A DNA stretch of 61,814 bases from Natronolimnohabitans innermongolicus JCM 12255 (GTDB lineage: Archaea > Halobacteriota > Halobacteria > Halobacteriales > Natrialbaceae), in assembly GCF_000337215.1 (NCBI RefSeq), contig NZ_AOHZ01000043.1, forward strand, positions 11,377-73,190, written 5' to 3'. How positions within the stretch are numbered: position 1 is the stretch's first letter; each line of letters opens with the position of its first letter. Below, piece after piece: positions 60,914 through 61,814 of this stretch. The translations under genes were made by a program, and so were the position numbers. The notes beneath the pieces were generated by a model, which saw nothing but the letters and a program-made list of their open reading frames with translations, searched no databases and was not told the DNA's origin.

Positions 60914-61692
60914 GGTTCGGCAGCGTCCGACACGTCGGTTTCCGTCCGCTCCCACTCGGAAGCGTGGTCTGCAGTCACGGAGAGGAACACCTCTTCGAGA
61001 GTCCGTTCGTCGCCGCTCTCTGCGCGCCGTTTGAGTCGTTCGATCGGACCTTCCGTTACCAGACGGCCGTTGTGGATGACGCCGACGGTGTCGGCGAGTT
61101 CGTCCACGACCGAGAGAATGTGGGTCGTGAGGAAAATCGTGGTGTCGCCGTCAGCCAGTTCCGCAATGATGTCTTTGACCGTCCGAGCAGCGCGTGGGTC
61201 CAGACCGCTCGTCGGTTCGTCGAGCAACAACACCGGTGGCTCCTTCAGCAGCGTCTGGATAATTCCGAGTTTCTGGCGCATCCCCTTCGAATAGGTTCCG
61301 ATGCGGTGATCCGCCTTCTCGACGAGATCGAACCGCTCAAGATACGCCTCGGCGCGCTCCGTCGCAACCGCACGCGGAATGTCGTTGAGCGCTGCGAGAT
61401 ACCCGAGTTGTTCCCGGGCAGTTAGCTCCTCGAAAAGCGGCAGTTTGTCCGGAAGATAGCCGATGTGTCGGATCACCTCGTTTCTGTTCGTGACGTCGGT
61501 TCCCATGATTCGAGCAGTTCCGGCTGTCGGCCGAACGAGCGTCGTCAACATTCCCATCGTGGTCGACTTTCCCGACCCGTTCGGCCCGAGAAAACCGTAC
61601 ACTTCCCCCTGTGGGACGGTCACGTCCAGGTTCTCTACCGCGACTACGTCCCCGTAGTGTTTCGTCAGCCCGATTGTCTCGATCGCCTTCGT
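60910..61692 (-). CDS. ABC transporter ATPase without a canonical start codon
   Basis: About 260 residues. AIETIGLTKHYGDVVAVENLDV gives the A-loop aromatic; Walker A GPNGSGKST, signature YSKGMRQK, Walker B LLLDEPT, H-loop TTHILS. From the in-frame stop further upstream to Walker A there is no ATG, and the only GTG (61623) would delete the A-loop strand. The codon where relatives begin (before KAIETIGL) is ACG at 61692; an ATT lies at 61719. A GGAGGGG and a TATA box precede it. Either a non-standard start is used or the start has mutated. Confidence 0.75.
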   Translation of the reverse strand, partial: TKAIETIGLTKHYGDVVAVENLDVTVPQGEVYGFLGPNGSGKSTTMGMLTTLVRPTAGTARIMGTDVTNRNEVIRHIGYLPDKLPLFEELTAREQLGYLAALNDIPRAVATERAEAYLERFDLVEKADHRIGTYSKGMRQKLGIIQTLLKEPPVLLLDEPTSGLDPRAARTVKDIIAELADGDTTIFLTTHILSVVDELADTVGVIHNGRLVTEGPIERLKRRAESGDERTLEEVFLSVTADHASEWERTETDVSDAAEP

Positions 61693-61725
61693 GGGTTCCC
61701 CGTTCCCCTCCGGTCTAATTTCCGT

Positions 61726-61734
61726 CTTATATAC
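61726..61734 (-). promoter_or_regulatory. TATA box of the ABC transporter operon
   Basis: GTATATAAG on the minus strand, predicting transcription from about 61705. The GGAGGGG at 61706-61712 would then lie at or before the transcript start, which weakens it as a ribosome binding site and leaves ~10-15 bases before the ACG codon. Confidence 0.5.
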
Positions 61735-61814
61735 TGAACAGGCGCAATACCACGTCGTTTACGGCGTGGATACGCGCCGTCACTTGGGAATCTATCCACG
61801 CAAGGCTGCCAATC

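Overview
The window is chromosomal DNA of an extremely halophilic archaeon. The evidence is the high G+C content, the very acidic predicted proteins, leaderless-looking starts behind TATA boxes, a zinc-ribbon TFB, RPA with its partner protein, a B-type (cba/ba3-like) haem-copper oxidase, PGF-CTERM surface proteins and several gene families known mainly from Halobacteria. A Natrinema/Haloterrigena-like member of the Natrialbales would fit, but that is inference; no 16S gene is present.

Layout. 1-8.8 kb: end of a KaiC-type ATPase, an amphi-Trp protein, a UspA protein, a TFB, a Bat-type HTH regulator, tRNA-Gly(CCC), nadE, a methyltransferase, an enoyl-CoA hydratase family protein and a haloarchaeal hypothetical. 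8.86-10.1 kb: tRNA-Thr(GGT), followed by a ~1.2-kb AT-richer insert with an AbrB/PIN toxin-antitoxin pair, bounded by a degenerate copy of the tRNA 3' end. 10.3-19.2 kb: small membrane and redox genes, then a divergent copper/oxidase locus. A CcoI-like Cu ATPase and two small genes lie on the minus strand and the oxidase operon on the plus strand, around a promoter region with two palindromes. 19.2-25.5 kb: an RPA3-type gene with its partner, VOC proteins, an mhqO-mhqD-like quinone detoxification pair and small haloarchaeal proteins. 25.6-33.4 kb: tRNA-His, a DUF3604 hydrolase, an aldo/keto reductase, a Tat/PGF-CTERM protein, a SOUL protein and tRNA-Phe with its repeat tail. 33.8-41 kb: two convergent ParB-like paralogues and two ABC exporters around tRNA-Val. 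41-50.9 kb: PAP2, a creatininase/ArfB-like protein, MptD, Azf glucose-6-phosphate dehydrogenase, aldo/keto reductase, M29 aminopeptidase, a YhhQ transporter and a cold-shock protein. 51-61.8 kb: a patchier accessory region with PadR, flavodoxin, a frameshifted E2-like acyltransferase pseudogene, an SDR, a truncated PEP-synthase-like gene, a ketopantoate reductase-hydrolase fusion and an ABC-2-like exporter whose ATPase lacks a normal start codon.

The most unusual signal is non-coding. Three tRNA genes (His, Phe, Val) are followed by decayed copies of their own 3' ends, separated by hairpin elements. These hairpins share a plan: a GAACN/NGTTC outer stem whose fifth base pair covaries, an inner stem and a GCGAGC-rich loop. 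At tRNA-Phe there are five copies spaced 123-144 bp apart. Separately, two 82-bp palindromic elements with imperfect terminal inverted repeats, matched arm changes and reverse-complementary loops occur 16 kb apart; one abuts the stop codon of the YhhQ-type gene.
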